64,000 nt of DNA from JAHOYW01 sp963664605 (GTDB lineage Bacteria; Verrucomicrobiota; Lentisphaeria; Victivallales; Victivallaceae). Position 1 is the first letter of the stretch, and every line of letters starts with the position of its first letter. The position numbers and the translations under genes are program-made. Positions 43,288 to 53,194 of this stretch are shown one piece after another. Under the pieces are notes generated by a model that saw only the letters and a program-made list of their open reading frames with translations, had not been told where the DNA came from and ran no database searches. The stretch spans positions 1,736,001-1,800,000 of the forward strand of contig OY761536.1 of the NCBI GenBank assembly GCA_963664605.1, given 5' to 3'.

Positions 43288-43971
43288 ATGAAAACAAAAA
43301 GAAAATTCACTCTTATCGAACTCCTCGTTGTGATAGCTATCATAGCTATTCTAGCTGCCATGCTGCTGCCGGCGCTCAATAAAGCCCGCGAGAGAGCTAA
43401 AGCTATTTCATGTTTGAATAATCTAAAGCAGCTGGGAGTGGCAACGGCGCAATATTGTCCTGATTATGATGATTCTCTCCCATATTCATATGGCCCTTAT
43501 CAGGGGGCGGATAGAACAGTTTTTTATTTTTTATCCAAATATATTTTAAATAAAGAACTCACTACGCTTAGTTCCCCCTGGGAGAATCCGAGTTTTAATT
43601 GTCCCGCGGCTGTTTATAAGCATATAGCGTCAAATCTTATTGCCAGCTATGGTGCTAATGCTAACGGGGAATGGGGAAAAACAAGCATGCCATACGGTTA
43701 TAAGGATGTAAAAAACCCTATGAAATTAGGAAGCTTAAAACACCCTTCAGGAACTTTGGGGATGGCAGATGGACGGATTAACCTGATGGCTGCAATATGG
43801 GGAGCAAGCGGTCCTGGAGAATATTGGACATATGCTGGAGAAGATGAGTTGGTAACACGACGTCATGACAACGGATTAAATGTTCTTTACCTTGATTTTC
43901 ATGCTGCCCATAAATCGCCTGTAATTCCGAGTGCAGCTTTGGAACCAATATTTTATTTTGGACATGAATAA
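43288..43971 (+). CDS. type II pseudopilin, H-x9-DF variant
   Basis: This 227-residue prepilin-like protein begins MKTKRKFTLIELLVV, with Phe7, Glu11 at +5 and a Lys (K6) where prepilins normally have Gly. One hydrophobic helix is followed by a globular exported domain. The terminal motif is H193 then D203-F204: Gly of H-x9-DG is replaced by Phe. AAGGAA precedes the start. It lies between the regulator and exported hydrolase genes. Its helix resembles those of the pseudopilins at 1079 and 54317 almost residue for residue, whereas the C-terminal domains differ. Confidence 0.88.
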   Translation: MKTKRKFTLIELLVVIAIIAILAAMLLPALNKARERAKAISCLNNLKQLGVATAQYCPDYDDSLPYSYGPYQGADRTVFYFLSKYILNKELTTLSSPWENPSFNCPAAVYKHIASNLIASYGANANGEWGKTSMPYGYKDVKNPMKLGSLKHPSGTLGMADGRINLMAAIWGASGPGEYWTYAGEDELVTRRHDNGLNVLYLDFHAAHKSPVIPSAALEPIFYFGHE

Positions 43972-44075
43972 GAGGAAAACAGGCGATAAAAGGCTCCATA
44001 TCAGTTAAATAAAATTTATCCTAATTGATGAACTGATGATTTGAACGTTTGCTTTTAGAAAATCAATAAATAAAA

Positions 44076-45425
44076 ATGAGAAAATCTATGTTAAGAAAAT
44101 TACCAGTGCTTTTCGCATATGTGCTAGTGGTATATTCTGCGGCTGCAGATGAAAAAAACAATACCTACCGTTGTGTGTCTAACGGATTGAGGCTGGCGAC
44201 AGGCTGGAGAGGGGCTTCTCAACCTCGCATCTTTTCAAGATATCGGCGAAAGGCAATGGTTGACCTCAAAGGTAAATTAAAACTTGTATTTCCGACATTT
44301 TACATGGCTAGAAATAAGCCTGTTAAGGCTATACGCGAATATCCTTTCCCGAATAATGTTGAGATTCAGGCAGGAATTGAACCGTCATTCAAGATGAGCA
44401 ATAAAAACCTTGACACCTCTCCCCGTATTGTCGGCAATACCATAAAGTGCTTGAAAGGAGATAAGGAAACCTATAAAATTATTACAATTGACCTTGGAGA
44501 CAAAATAATCAAAAAAGGAAACTGGTTTGGTATATGGGTCGTTTGTGAAAATCTTGATATGGAGAAGAAAATTCCTGTTTCCAGAAGTATCGGCAGTTCC
44601 AAAGAACATATCTATGAATGTTCTTATACTTCATACGGAAGCTCATTTATTAAAGATGATTTTATTCGCAATGCCAGGAGCCTGCCCGTAATCAAAAAAA
44701 ATTATATCATTGGCTTTTCACCTGTAGCAATATTGGCAAAGACTGATTACAAAGGGGATATATGGGCTATTGTCGGTTCCAGTTCTCCTGAAGGATGGTA
44801 TGATATAAGGGGAGATCAATACGGTGATAAAAATGCTAATGCAGGATATGCCGATAAGCTTTGTTCTACAGTATTAGCTTGCCCTTCCGTTAATTTATCA
44901 AAAGGCTCAGATAGCTTTACATATTGTGCTGAAGAGTTCAAGGGCCGTCTTGATATTCTTAATCTATGTAATGTTAATAAAGTTCATGTATATCTTGCAA
45001 GTAACGATTTAAAAAGATCTAACAACATTGAAAAATTGAAGAAAAACAGCATAAAACTGGTTGAACGGATAAAAAAAGATAATCCGAATGCATCTTTTAT
45101 CGGAACAACTATCCTTCCGCGTTCTTTATCAACAGACGGCTTCAAAACAGTCAAAAATCAAAAAGCTAAACCATGTACAGCAGGAACTTCATCTTTAAGA
45201 GGGAAATGGAATGATTTAATGAGAAAAAGTCCTGATGCGGCTGGATATGACGATGTTTTTGAGTTATGTTCATTTGTAGAATATGATTGGAGGGAAAAAA
45301 CAGGTTTGTGGTCGGCTCAAGACGCCACCCCGGGAAAATACACAGCAGACGGAACGCATCCGACATGTGCGGGTAGCGAGGCAATCGCTAAACACGCGTA
45401 TCTGTTAAGTTCAAAAACTAAATAA
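44076..45425 (+). CDS. exported SGNH-like hydrolase
   Basis: This 449-residue protein has a signal peptide (about residues 1-24, ending SAAADE) and an N-terminal region of about 180 residues with beta-sandwich character. The C-terminal part resembles SGNH/GDSL esterases: block I reads AIVGSSSPEGW with S235 or S236 as nucleophile candidate, block III is YLASNDL, and block V is ADGTHPT with D425 and H428. Block I has GSS instead of GDS. Such enzymes often deacetylate polysaccharides, fitting its place between pseudopilin and GH2-like genes. An ATG at 44088 is an alternative start. Confidence 0.7.
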   Translation: MRKSMLRKLPVLFAYVLVVYSAAADEKNNTYRCVSNGLRLATGWRGASQPRIFSRYRRKAMVDLKGKLKLVFPTFYMARNKPVKAIREYPFPNNVEIQAGIEPSFKMSNKNLDTSPRIVGNTIKCLKGDKETYKIITIDLGDKIIKKGNWFGIWVVCENLDMEKKIPVSRSIGSSKEHIYECSYTSYGSSFIKDDFIRNARSLPVIKKNYIIGFSPVAILAKTDYKGDIWAIVGSSSPEGWYDIRGDQYGDKNANAGYADKLCSTVLACPSVNLSKGSDSFTYCAEEFKGRLDILNLCNVNKVHVYLASNDLKRSNNIEKLKKNSIKLVERIKKDNPNASFIGTTILPRSLSTDGFKTVKNQKAKPCTAGTSSLRGKWNDLMRKSPDAAGYDDVFELCSFVEYDWREKTGLWSAQDATPGKYTADGTHPTCAGSEAIAKHAYLLSSKTK

Positions 45426-45443
45426 AACGTTAGAGGATATATT

Positions 45444-48400
45444 TTGCTGAAAAAACTATTTATTATAATCGGCGCAATAGCCATATGCGATATGAGTATA
45501 GCTGCTGAAAAAGCGGTCAATGTAGTTGAAAACGGGAATTTTGCAACTGGATCCCTGACCGGCTGGAAGAATGCTAGTAATGCAAAAGTCGTTTCAGTTT
45601 CCGGGAAACCAACCCTGCTGCTCGGAGGCAGTTATTCCAGTGTAGCACAGGATATTCCGCTGAAACCCAATTGGATGCAATTGCATTTATCAATGAAGAT
45701 GAAAGCTTCTAATATTGTTCAGGGTAATGCTGAGTGGAAGAATGGACGCATGGCTATGGTATTCAAGGATGCCAGTGGGCGGAAAGTGGGAAGGTGGCCG
45801 AATGTATTTTTTGCAAAGGGCTCCACCGCTTGGATAAAATGCGAACGGGACTACAATATTCCTCCCGGAGCAGTAACCCTTGAAATTAAACCGTCAAATT
45901 TTGGAAAATCCGGGAATCTTGAATTTCGCGATATAATTATAACGGTTACAAAAACAAGAAAGCCAGTAAAAGATTTACCGCTGCCTGAAGGTGCGGTGAA
46001 TATTTGGGATAAATCAAAGAGCTGGAAAATAAAATCAGAAACCCAGGAGAAAGTCTGCATAAACGGGCTTTGGCGATTTCTGCCGGAAATATCCGGAAAA
46101 ACAAAAATTCCGGCAGAAGGGAAAGGCTGGGGCTGGTTCAAAGTTCCGGGCATTTGGCCTGACGTCCGGGATTGGAACACCAGCGCGGCCGCCCAGGAGT
46201 TTCTGCTTCCTGACGGGGTAAAAGAAAAAATTGACTTTAGTAGACTTGAGCAGGCATGGTATAAGCGGGATATTGATATTCCTGCATCCTGGGCTGGTAA
46301 ACAAATCCTTTTGGATTTTGAAATGGTCCAGACTCATTGTGCTATCTATATCAACGGTAAGCCAGCTGGATCGATTCTGTTTCCCGGCGGAGAGGTGGAT
46401 ATAACTTCAGCCGTAATACCTGGTCAAAAAGCTGTTCTGACTATTTTGCATACCGCAAGGCCTTTGGAGAAAGCGTCTGATGTTTTCATGGCGCCTGGCC
46501 GGGCATTTAAAAGCAAAGCTAAATTGAAAATGAAAGGAATAACGGGCAATGTTTACCTTATAGCTCGTCCTGAGAAAAGCTATATAACAGATACCCATAT
46601 CATCACTTCAACACGTAAAGGTGAGATTACTTTTGATTCTGGTTTGAATAAGCTGGAAAATGGCAACTTTAAAATCACTGCTGAAATTTTAAAAGGAAAT
46701 AAACAGGTTAAGTTTTTTGAGTCAAAATCATTTTCTAAAAACAATCTCAAAAATGGTCGGTTCAGATTTTTCGCAAACTGGAAAAATCCTGTTCTATGGG
46801 ACATTCACACGCCGGATAATATTTACACAGCGAAGGTTACCCTTAAAAAAAACAGCGGAGCAGTTGCCGATCAACAACTGCCATTCGAATTCGGCTTCAG
46901 GGAATTTTGGCTAGATGGCCGTGATTTCTATCTGAATGGCAAAAGGATTCATCTGCGGGCTTTGTATGTCAGAAATATTTCAGACTTTGCGGATCAAGCC
47001 TCTGTCGCCGGCGGTATCAATACTTGTAAAAAAATGAAAGAATACGGATTTAACTACCTGATTACCAGTAACTATAATTTTTCCCCCGGTAGTGTCGGCT
47101 ATATGAACGGTCTTTTCAGAGCAACTGAGAAAACAGGCGTATTGGCGTCATTTTCTTTGCCGCACGGCAAGGACTATCAGTGGAAACTTGATACTCCCAA
47201 ACAGCATAAGCGCTATAAGAAACTGGCTCAATGGCTGATTAGAAAGATTCAGAATAATCCCAGCGTTATTACCTATGCAATGAATCATAACGCAACTGGT
47301 TATTATGGGGATCAAAACCCTTTAAAAATGGACGGCAGATATTCTTTAAGTAATATAGCGGATGTCCCCGAATCAAAGCGGAAATATCTTAGGCAGGCAG
47401 CCATTGCTGAAAATATTGTCAAGAAAATTGATTCTACGCGAGCTGTCTATCATCATCAGTCTGGTAATCTGGGCGACATATATAGTGTGAATTTTTATTT
47501 AAACTGGGCTCCTCGCCAGGAACGCAGCGACTGGATGCAACACTGGGCAGAAAATGGTGTTAAACCAATGTTTTTTGTAGAATGGGGACTCCCGCACATT
47601 GCGTCATGGTCAAGTTATCGAGGTCCAAATTTCATCTGGCGCACCTATGCTTTCCAGATGATATGGGATTCTGAATTTGCTTCCGCTGTAACTAATCAGA
47701 AAGCATTTATAATGACAAAGCAAAAGCAATATATGCAGGTAAAGGAAAATGACTTGTTCAAGAAAAATAAAACGCCTCATTGGGGGATGCATTTAGCTTA
47801 TCTGTTAAAAAACTCTGAACAGAACTATCTTGAAATTCAAAGCTGGTTTGCTGAAGACAACTGGCGTTCTTTCCGTATGAAAGGCGTGTCGGCAATGCTT
47901 CCATGGGATCAGGAAGGGCTTTGGAAACGTATAGCTAAGGCTAAACGTCAAGTCAATCCCGCACGCTATTTGAATCTTCAGAATCCTGGCATTGTGCCTG
48001 ATTATATTGGTGGAGGTTCTCAGTATATATACGAACGGCAAAAAAACTCATTCAAACCGACATCTCTGGGAAAAACATTCTTACGCTGGAATATGCCGGT
48101 GATTGCATTCATTGCCGGCAATAAATCTCATAATACAGAAAAGAGTAAAAATTTTACAGCAGGGCAAGTTGTTAATAAACAGTTGGTTATAATAAATGAT
48201 TCCCGCAAAAAAGTTACTTGTGATTACAGTTGGGCTTTGAGTGGGCTGGATAAAAAAGAAAAAGGAGTTATCAATGTCGCCCCAGGAGATGTTGTGTTCA
48301 TTCCAGTTAAAGCAAAGACTCCAAGACCTGGAAAATATAAACTGACGGCTGTATTCAACTTTAATGACGGTCAAAAGCAGGAGGATGAATTTGTACTGAA

Positions 48401-50222
48401 CATAATCGCTGCTCCTGCTGAAAAAACAGGGATGAGGTTGACTGGGAAAATTGCATTATTTGATCCACTTGGAGCGACGGCAGCATTATTAAAGAAGAAT
48501 GGCGTTGCATTTGAGAAAGTTGACTGCAAAGCTGATTTGACCCAATACAATACGCTCATTATAGGCAGAAATGTCTTGGCGGAAAATAATTCACAGATTG
48601 ACTTATTAAAACTGAATCATAAAATAAATATTCTTGTTTTTGAACAGCCGTATAAGGTGTTAACTAAACGTTTGGGATTTCGCGCCAATATTATGGGACT
48701 GCGAAAAACATTTGTCCGTAATCCATTACACCCGGTATTAAAAGATATTTCCAACGAGTTGCTTCAAAACTGGCGCGGGGCTTCTACTCTTACAAGTCCA
48801 TACCTTAAAGGCCTGCCTGCCTTTGAAACTCATGATCCTGAATGGAACTGGTGCGGTTTTACAAATACCCGGGTATGGCGCTCCGGCAATACCGGCAATA
48901 CCGCTTCCGTGTTAATTGAAAAACCCGCCCGAGGCAACTGGATGCCTTTAATTGACGGGGGATTTAATTTGCAATATTCACCTCTGCTGGAATATCGCGA
49001 CACAAAAGGTGTGATTATCTTCTGTCAGATGGATGTTACGGCAAGAACAGAGCCTGAGCCGGTTGCTGAACGCCTGTGCCGCAATCTGGTCAGTTATCTT
49101 GATAAGATCGAAGCCGTCAATCAACGTAAAGTATATTATACGGGTAATGACAAAGGTGAAGAGCTACTTAAACAACTGGGTATTGAATTTACAGCCTACA
49201 GAAACCAGCCCTTAAGTGTTGAATCTTTATTGATCGTGGGGCCAGGAGCAAAACTGAAGAAAGAACTTTCTGAACTTGTAAAGTCTGGAGGTAATGCCAT
49301 TTGTTTGGGATTGCCCGCAACTGAAATAAATAGAGTAATTCCTAATGGAGTCAAGGTAAAAGACAGCGCTGAATTCTGTAAGAGCATTGAAGACTTTTCT
49401 ACTCCTGAATTTGCGGGAATTTCCAATAGTGACTTATACTGGCGCACAAAATTATCTTTAGCAGCAATTCAGAATACTGATAAGTATTCAAACAAAGCCC
49501 TGAAAAAAATCAAGTCAGGTAAAGGAACAATTATATTATCGCAAATTGCTCCATGGATGCTTGATTACAAAAAACATAAGAACTTACGTAATATGTTCCG
49601 GCGCAATGTGTTTTTAACTTCACGCCTGCTTGCTAACCTGGGTGCGGTTTGCAAAGAAACTAAACTGCGTGCGGCATTCAATCAGAAACTTGCAGCAAGT
49701 GACTACAACTTGCCTCAGAAATGGCTTGGCATGGAATGTCCGTCAGGCAATGGAGAAATTAAAGGATGGCAAAAGTCAACATTTGATGATTCATCCTGGA
49801 AGGCAATTAAAGTTCCCGGTGCGTTTGAAGATATGCGTAAAGAACTGGCTGATTATAATGGATATTTCTGGTATCGTATCACTTTTGTTGTCCCGGAAAA
49901 TATGAAAAATAGTGAGATAACACTTAATGCCGGCCGGATTGATGACGAATCATGGATATGGTTAAACGACTCTTTCCTTGGGAAAATAACTAAAAAGACT
50001 AATCCTAAGGATCATTATCGCGTAGAGCGCATCTATAAACTAAATTCAAAACAATTAAAATTCGGTAAAAAAAATACTCTGGTCATCAAAGTTGCTGACT
50101 GGTTTAAAAAGGGCGGGATAATGAGCGCCCCGAAACTAACAGTGCCTCAGGCTTCTTCAAATAGCTATTATCTTCAAAAACCGATAGCTGATGATGATCC
50201 TTACCGCTATTATCGTTGGTAA
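45444..50222 (+). CDS. very large exported GH2-like glycoside hydrolase
   Basis: This 1592-residue protein starts with TTG at 45444, supported by AGAGGA seven bases upstream and a clean signal peptide (LKKLFIIIGAIAICDMSIAA). In order: a CBM-like jelly roll (about 25-175), GH2 sugar-binding domain (about 200-320), Ig-like domain, and a TIM barrel with WLDGRDFYLNGKRIHLRA (about 490-740). Further beta domains follow, with a second GH2-type jelly roll near the C-terminus (about 1430-1575; GWQKSTFDDSSWKAIKVPG). The nucleophile is probably E713 in FFVEWGLPH. The usual acid/base NE is replaced by NHN (N614-N616). The substrate is unknown, perhaps a galactoside or glucuronide. Confidence 0.78.
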   Translation: MLKKLFIIIGAIAICDMSIAAEKAVNVVENGNFATGSLTGWKNASNAKVVSVSGKPTLLLGGSYSSVAQDIPLKPNWMQLHLSMKMKASNIVQGNAEWKNGRMAMVFKDASGRKVGRWPNVFFAKGSTAWIKCERDYNIPPGAVTLEIKPSNFGKSGNLEFRDIIITVTKTRKPVKDLPLPEGAVNIWDKSKSWKIKSETQEKVCINGLWRFLPEISGKTKIPAEGKGWGWFKVPGIWPDVRDWNTSAAAQEFLLPDGVKEKIDFSRLEQAWYKRDIDIPASWAGKQILLDFEMVQTHCAIYINGKPAGSILFPGGEVDITSAVIPGQKAVLTILHTARPLEKASDVFMAPGRAFKSKAKLKMKGITGNVYLIARPEKSYITDTHIITSTRKGEITFDSGLNKLENGNFKITAEILKGNKQVKFFESKSFSKNNLKNGRFRFFANWKNPVLWDIHTPDNIYTAKVTLKKNSGAVADQQLPFEFGFREFWLDGRDFYLNGKRIHLRALYVRNISDFADQASVAGGINTCKKMKEYGFNYLITSNYNFSPGSVGYMNGLFRATEKTGVLASFSLPHGKDYQWKLDTPKQHKRYKKLAQWLIRKIQNNPSVITYAMNHNATGYYGDQNPLKMDGRYSLSNIADVPESKRKYLRQAAIAENIVKKIDSTRAVYHHQSGNLGDIYSVNFYLNWAPRQERSDWMQHWAENGVKPMFFVEWGLPHIASWSSYRGPNFIWRTYAFQMIWDSEFASAVTNQKAFIMTKQKQYMQVKENDLFKKNKTPHWGMHLAYLLKNSEQNYLEIQSWFAEDNWRSFRMKGVSAMLPWDQEGLWKRIAKAKRQVNPARYLNLQNPGIVPDYIGGGSQYIYERQKNSFKPTSLGKTFLRWNMPVIAFIAGNKSHNTEKSKNFTAGQVVNKQLVIINDSRKKVTCDYSWALSGLDKKEKGVINVAPGDVVFIPVKAKTPRPGKYKLTAVFNFNDGQKQEDEFVLNIIAAPAEKTGMRLTGKIALFDPLGATAALLKKNGVAFEKVDCKADLTQYNTLIIGRNVLAENNSQIDLLKLNHKINILVFEQPYKVLTKRLGFRANIMGLRKTFVRNPLHPVLKDISNELLQNWRGASTLTSPYLKGLPAFETHDPEWNWCGFTNTRVWRSGNTGNTASVLIEKPARGNWMPLIDGGFNLQYSPLLEYRDTKGVIIFCQMDVTARTEPEPVAERLCRNLVSYLDKIEAVNQRKVYYTGNDKGEELLKQLGIEFTAYRNQPLSVESLLIVGPGAKLKKELSELVKSGGNAICLGLPATEINRVIPNGVKVKDSAEFCKSIEDFSTPEFAGISNSDLYWRTKLSLAAIQNTDKYSNKALKKIKSGKGTIILSQIAPWMLDYKKHKNLRNMFRRNVFLTSRLLANLGAVCKETKLRAAFNQKLAASDYNLPQKWLGMECPSGNGEIKGWQKSTFDDSSWKAIKVPGAFEDMRKELADYNGYFWYRITFVVPENMKNSEITLNAGRIDDESWIWLNDSFLGKITKKTNPKDHYRVERIYKLNSKQLKFGKKNTLVIKVADWFKKGGIMSAPKLTVPQASSNSYYLQKPIADDDPYRYYRW

Positions 50223-50246
50223 TAATTTAAAAAACAGAGAATTAAA

Positions 50247-51587
50247 ATGAATGTAAAACACTATTTGACGGCAAAAGATACTGATAATCGAATTACTTTA
50301 CAAAATGAAGTGAAAACAGTTGATATAACTGCAGGACAGGCTTCTGTCCGTGTTGATACCTCTTGTAAATATCAGAAAATAGAAGGATTTGGCGCAGCCT
50401 TTACCGAAGCGGCAGCCGTGACCTTTTATAAGATGAGCAAAGATATTCAGGATGAAATAATAGAAAGCTATTTTTCTGCGTCAAATGGTAACGCTTATAA
50501 TTTATGTCGTACCCATATTCAAAGCTGCGACTTTGCGCTTGGAAATTACGCATACACGGAAGTTGACGGAGATAAAGAACTCAAATATTTTAATATTGAA
50601 CGCGATTATCAAGCCTTGATTCCATTAATCAAAACTGCGCAGGCTAAGGCTCCAACTCCAATAAAACTGCTGGCTTCCCCCTGGAGCCCCCCCGCATGGA
50701 TGAAGACAACCGGGAAAATGAATGAAGGAGGCAAACTGAAAGACGATTGTCGTCAGGCATGGGCAAATTACTATTGCCGCTATATTCGTGAATATGAGAA
50801 AGCGGGAATTGATATCTGGGCTGTTTCTGTACAAAATGAACCAGCTGCCACTCAGAAATGGGATTCATGTGTTTATTCTGCTGAAGAGGAACGAGATTTT
50901 GTCAGAGATTATCTTGGCCCGGGTTTGCATCGGGAAGGCCTTGAAGATATTAAGGTGGTGATTTGGGATCATAATCGTGATCTGGTATATGAACGTGGTC
51001 GCACTATACTGTCTGACCCGGAAGCGGCAAAATATGTTTGGGGAACAGGTTTTCACTGGTATTGTGGAGACAATTTTAATAATTTAGCAGCATTGCATGA
51101 TATGTTTCCAGATAAAAAACTGCTTTTCACAGAAGGTTGTCAGGAAGGTGGGCCGCATCTGGGCTCATGGGAACTGATGCATCGTTATGGGCGTTCAATC
51201 ATCAATGATCTGAACAACTGGACAGTTGGCTGGATCGACTGGAATATGGTTCTGGATGAAACTGGTGGCCCTAATCATGTAAATAATTTATGTAGTGCTC
51301 CGATTATAGCGGATACTGTAAATAATAAGCTTATATACCAGCCTTCATATTATGCATTGGGGCATTTTTCGCGTTTTATCAAAGCAGGAGCGCAAAGAAT
51401 TTTATGTGCGACGACTAAAGATGAGTTAGAGGCAACAGCTTTTTTAAACCAGGATGGTACCGTTGCAGTAGTGTTAATGAATTGGTCTGATGGAACTATT
51501 GATTTTGCATTAAAACAGGATGATAACGCTGTTGGATTCAAAAGTCCGGCACATTCAATGTCTACTTTTGTAATAGAGGCAACTTAA
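50247..51587 (+). CDS. GH30-family glycosidase without signal peptide
   Basis: This 446-residue enzyme resembles the glucosylceramidase-like GH30 group (beta-glucosidase, xylosidase or beta-1,6-glucanase). Visible are the start of the barrel EGFGAAFTEAAAVTF, SPWSPPAWMKTTG, the acid/base E198 in VQNEPAA, the nucleophile E296 in LLFTEGCQEGG, and WNMVLDETGGPNH. The C-terminal beta domain ends VVLMNWSDGT. No signal peptide is present and there is no room for a longer start, since the GH2-like gene ends 24 bp upstream. It may be cytoplasmic and act on imported oligosaccharides. Confidence 0.9.
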   Translation: MNVKHYLTAKDTDNRITLQNEVKTVDITAGQASVRVDTSCKYQKIEGFGAAFTEAAAVTFYKMSKDIQDEIIESYFSASNGNAYNLCRTHIQSCDFALGNYAYTEVDGDKELKYFNIERDYQALIPLIKTAQAKAPTPIKLLASPWSPPAWMKTTGKMNEGGKLKDDCRQAWANYYCRYIREYEKAGIDIWAVSVQNEPAATQKWDSCVYSAEEERDFVRDYLGPGLHREGLEDIKVVIWDHNRDLVYERGRTILSDPEAAKYVWGTGFHWYCGDNFNNLAALHDMFPDKKLLFTEGCQEGGPHLGSWELMHRYGRSIINDLNNWTVGWIDWNMVLDETGGPNHVNNLCSAPIIADTVNNKLIYQPSYYALGHFSRFIKAGAQRILCATTKDELEATAFLNQDGTVAVVLMNWSDGTIDFALKQDDNAVGFKSPAHSMSTFVIEAT

Positions 51588-52012
51588 AATAGCACTTAGC
51601 GTTTAATTTTTTTAGTTTATAAATGAAGAAAAAAAGTTTCTTCACAAAAATATATTTAATTCATACATGATAAATTTGTAAGTTAAATAATTTATCCAAG
51701 GCAAATTCAGCGATGCGATATTCAAGCATATCTCTATAGATAAAGTTGCCGTTTTTTAATAAAATTTCGGGTATGCATACCAAAGTAAAATAAGGCAATT
51801 CCCATATACACGTCAAGAATTAGTCCAATAGGATTGTTACGCATCAAGCGCTTAAATAATCTATCTATGTTAGTTATTCCATTAGTGTTTCGAAGACCAA
51901 AACTAAAGTATGCCGGGAATAATATACTTTTAAAAAATTATAACAGCCATTATGTTTTTATACTTTTTTGTACAAATTATATACAAATTTTGTTATTTTT
52001 TAAAAACTGGGG
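51588..52012. other. intergenic region ahead of the third carbohydrate cassette
   Basis: This 425-bp stretch is AT-rich with no confident gene. A minus-strand reading around 51675-51815 gives a stop-free run of about 48 residues without a start, possibly a decayed fragment. ATTATAACAG at 51937-51946 repeats at 52040-52049 over the next promoter and could be a paired operator. Confidence 0.4.
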
Positions 52013-52041
52013 TTGACATGTTCATCTTTTGTATATATAAT
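52013..52041 (+). promoter_or_regulatory. consensus sigma-70-type promoter of the third carbohydrate cassette
   Basis: TTGACA (52013-52018) and TATAAT (52036-52041) match the consensus fully with a 17-bp spacer. The promoter rules out a coding start at 52013. TATAATTATA (52036-52045) is palindromic, and ATTATAACAG, repeated 103 bp upstream, overlaps the -10 region. Confidence 0.85.
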
Positions 52042-52081
52042 TATAACAGGAACATTTATAACAATAATAATGGATTTTATT

Positions 52082-53194
52082 ATGAATATTGATTTAAAAC
52101 TTGAAAGCCAAGCTCTTAAAATAACTAATTTGTATTCTGAAGCCATGCTCGAATCGGGACCAATGCATATTATGATGAAAATGTGTGGAGCACAATACCT
52201 ACATTCATTTAATATCCGCGGCTTACTGGCACATAATCGACATTTCAACAAGCCGGAATATCTGAAAGCTGCAAGGATATGGGCAGAATGGAGTGTACGC
52301 ATGCAGGGAGTATGCGGCGATGATGCCGCTTTTAACATGGGCTACTGTCTAGAAACAAAAAATGGTAAACTCTCAAGCTGGTTTGTGGCAGATACTCTGG
52401 ATCAAGCATATGCTTTACTTCATGTGGCAGATGAAATTGATAAAAATGACAAATTGTGCGACAAGATACTGAATGCCGTATTGAAATATGATGATTATAT
52501 CCAGCAGTGGTTTATGGGCGAACATGGATTTTCCCTTGGTTATATGGATGGCGAAAAACTGGACAAAGAAATGTACCACACTGCTACGACTAGAGGGATT
52601 TGTTATTATACTGCCATGTATAAAACATTCGGTAAAGAAATATACAGAAAGAAGGGATTGCAATTGCTGACAGCCTATCTGAACGCAAGTTCCAGCGACA
52701 GCCACTACCATGGTTCTCCCTTGCATAACCGCTGTTATGCATCCGATGCTATGGCATGTGCCTATTATGTGCTGTCCGAAAATGCTAAACAGCGTGAAGC
52801 AATACTTAAAAAAGTTGATAATACCATTGTAAGCTGGGCTATTTCTAATCAAATGCCGCAGGGGTACTGGGTACATGATCGCAATCAGTGTGATCCGGGT
52901 AGTGCCAAACCTCTGGATAAAACCAAGGTTGGACCGTATTCATGGGGCTTATTGCTTGGACTGGAATTATTCGCAAAGCTTTTGCCGGGAAATACCGAAT
53001 TACAAAAAACAACTGAGCAAGGCTACGATTATCTTGCAAATGTAATGGAGCCCGGGGATGCTAATAAATGGGGATATCATGCTTGGGCAACAATTGCTAT
53101 CGCAGCTAGACTTTATCCGCAATATATATATCCACTTGGAAATAGTTGCGTTGTGATTAATGACAGGGAGGACGAGTATGCCGCTATACACTAG
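52082..53194 (+). CDS. alpha/alpha-barrel-like protein, possible glycoside hydrolase or epimerase
   Basis: This 370-residue protein is not assigned to a family. Helical hairpins with repeated aromatic and Gly residues suggest an (alpha/alpha)6 toroid such as GH88/GH105-type hydrolases or sugar epimerases: YLKAARIWAEWSVRMQ, DTLDQAYALLHVADEIDKND, GYWVHDRN and VGPYSWGLLLGLELFAKLLP. No signal peptide is seen, so it is probably cytoplasmic. The ATG at 52082 is preferred; 52070 is possible. It is the first gene after the promoter and overlaps the next start by 17 bp. Confidence 0.6.
   Translation: MNIDLKLESQALKITNLYSEAMLESGPMHIMMKMCGAQYLHSFNIRGLLAHNRHFNKPEYLKAARIWAEWSVRMQGVCGDDAAFNMGYCLETKNGKLSSWFVADTLDQAYALLHVADEIDKNDKLCDKILNAVLKYDDYIQQWFMGEHGFSLGYMDGEKLDKEMYHTATTRGICYYTAMYKTFGKEIYRKKGLQLLTAYLNASSSDSHYHGSPLHNRCYASDAMACAYYVLSENAKQREAILKKVDNTIVSWAISNQMPQGYWVHDRNQCDPGSAKPLDKTKVGPYSWGLLLGLELFAKLLPGNTELQKTTEQGYDYLANVMEPGDANKWGYHAWATIAIAARLYPQYIYPLGNSCVVINDREDEYAAIH

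Noticed and set aside
51675..51815. Minus-strand stop-free run of about 48 codons (ILLKNGNFIYRDMLEYRIAE...)
   Set aside because: No start codon context, no recognised family, and flanked by stops; may be a decayed fragment but could be chance.
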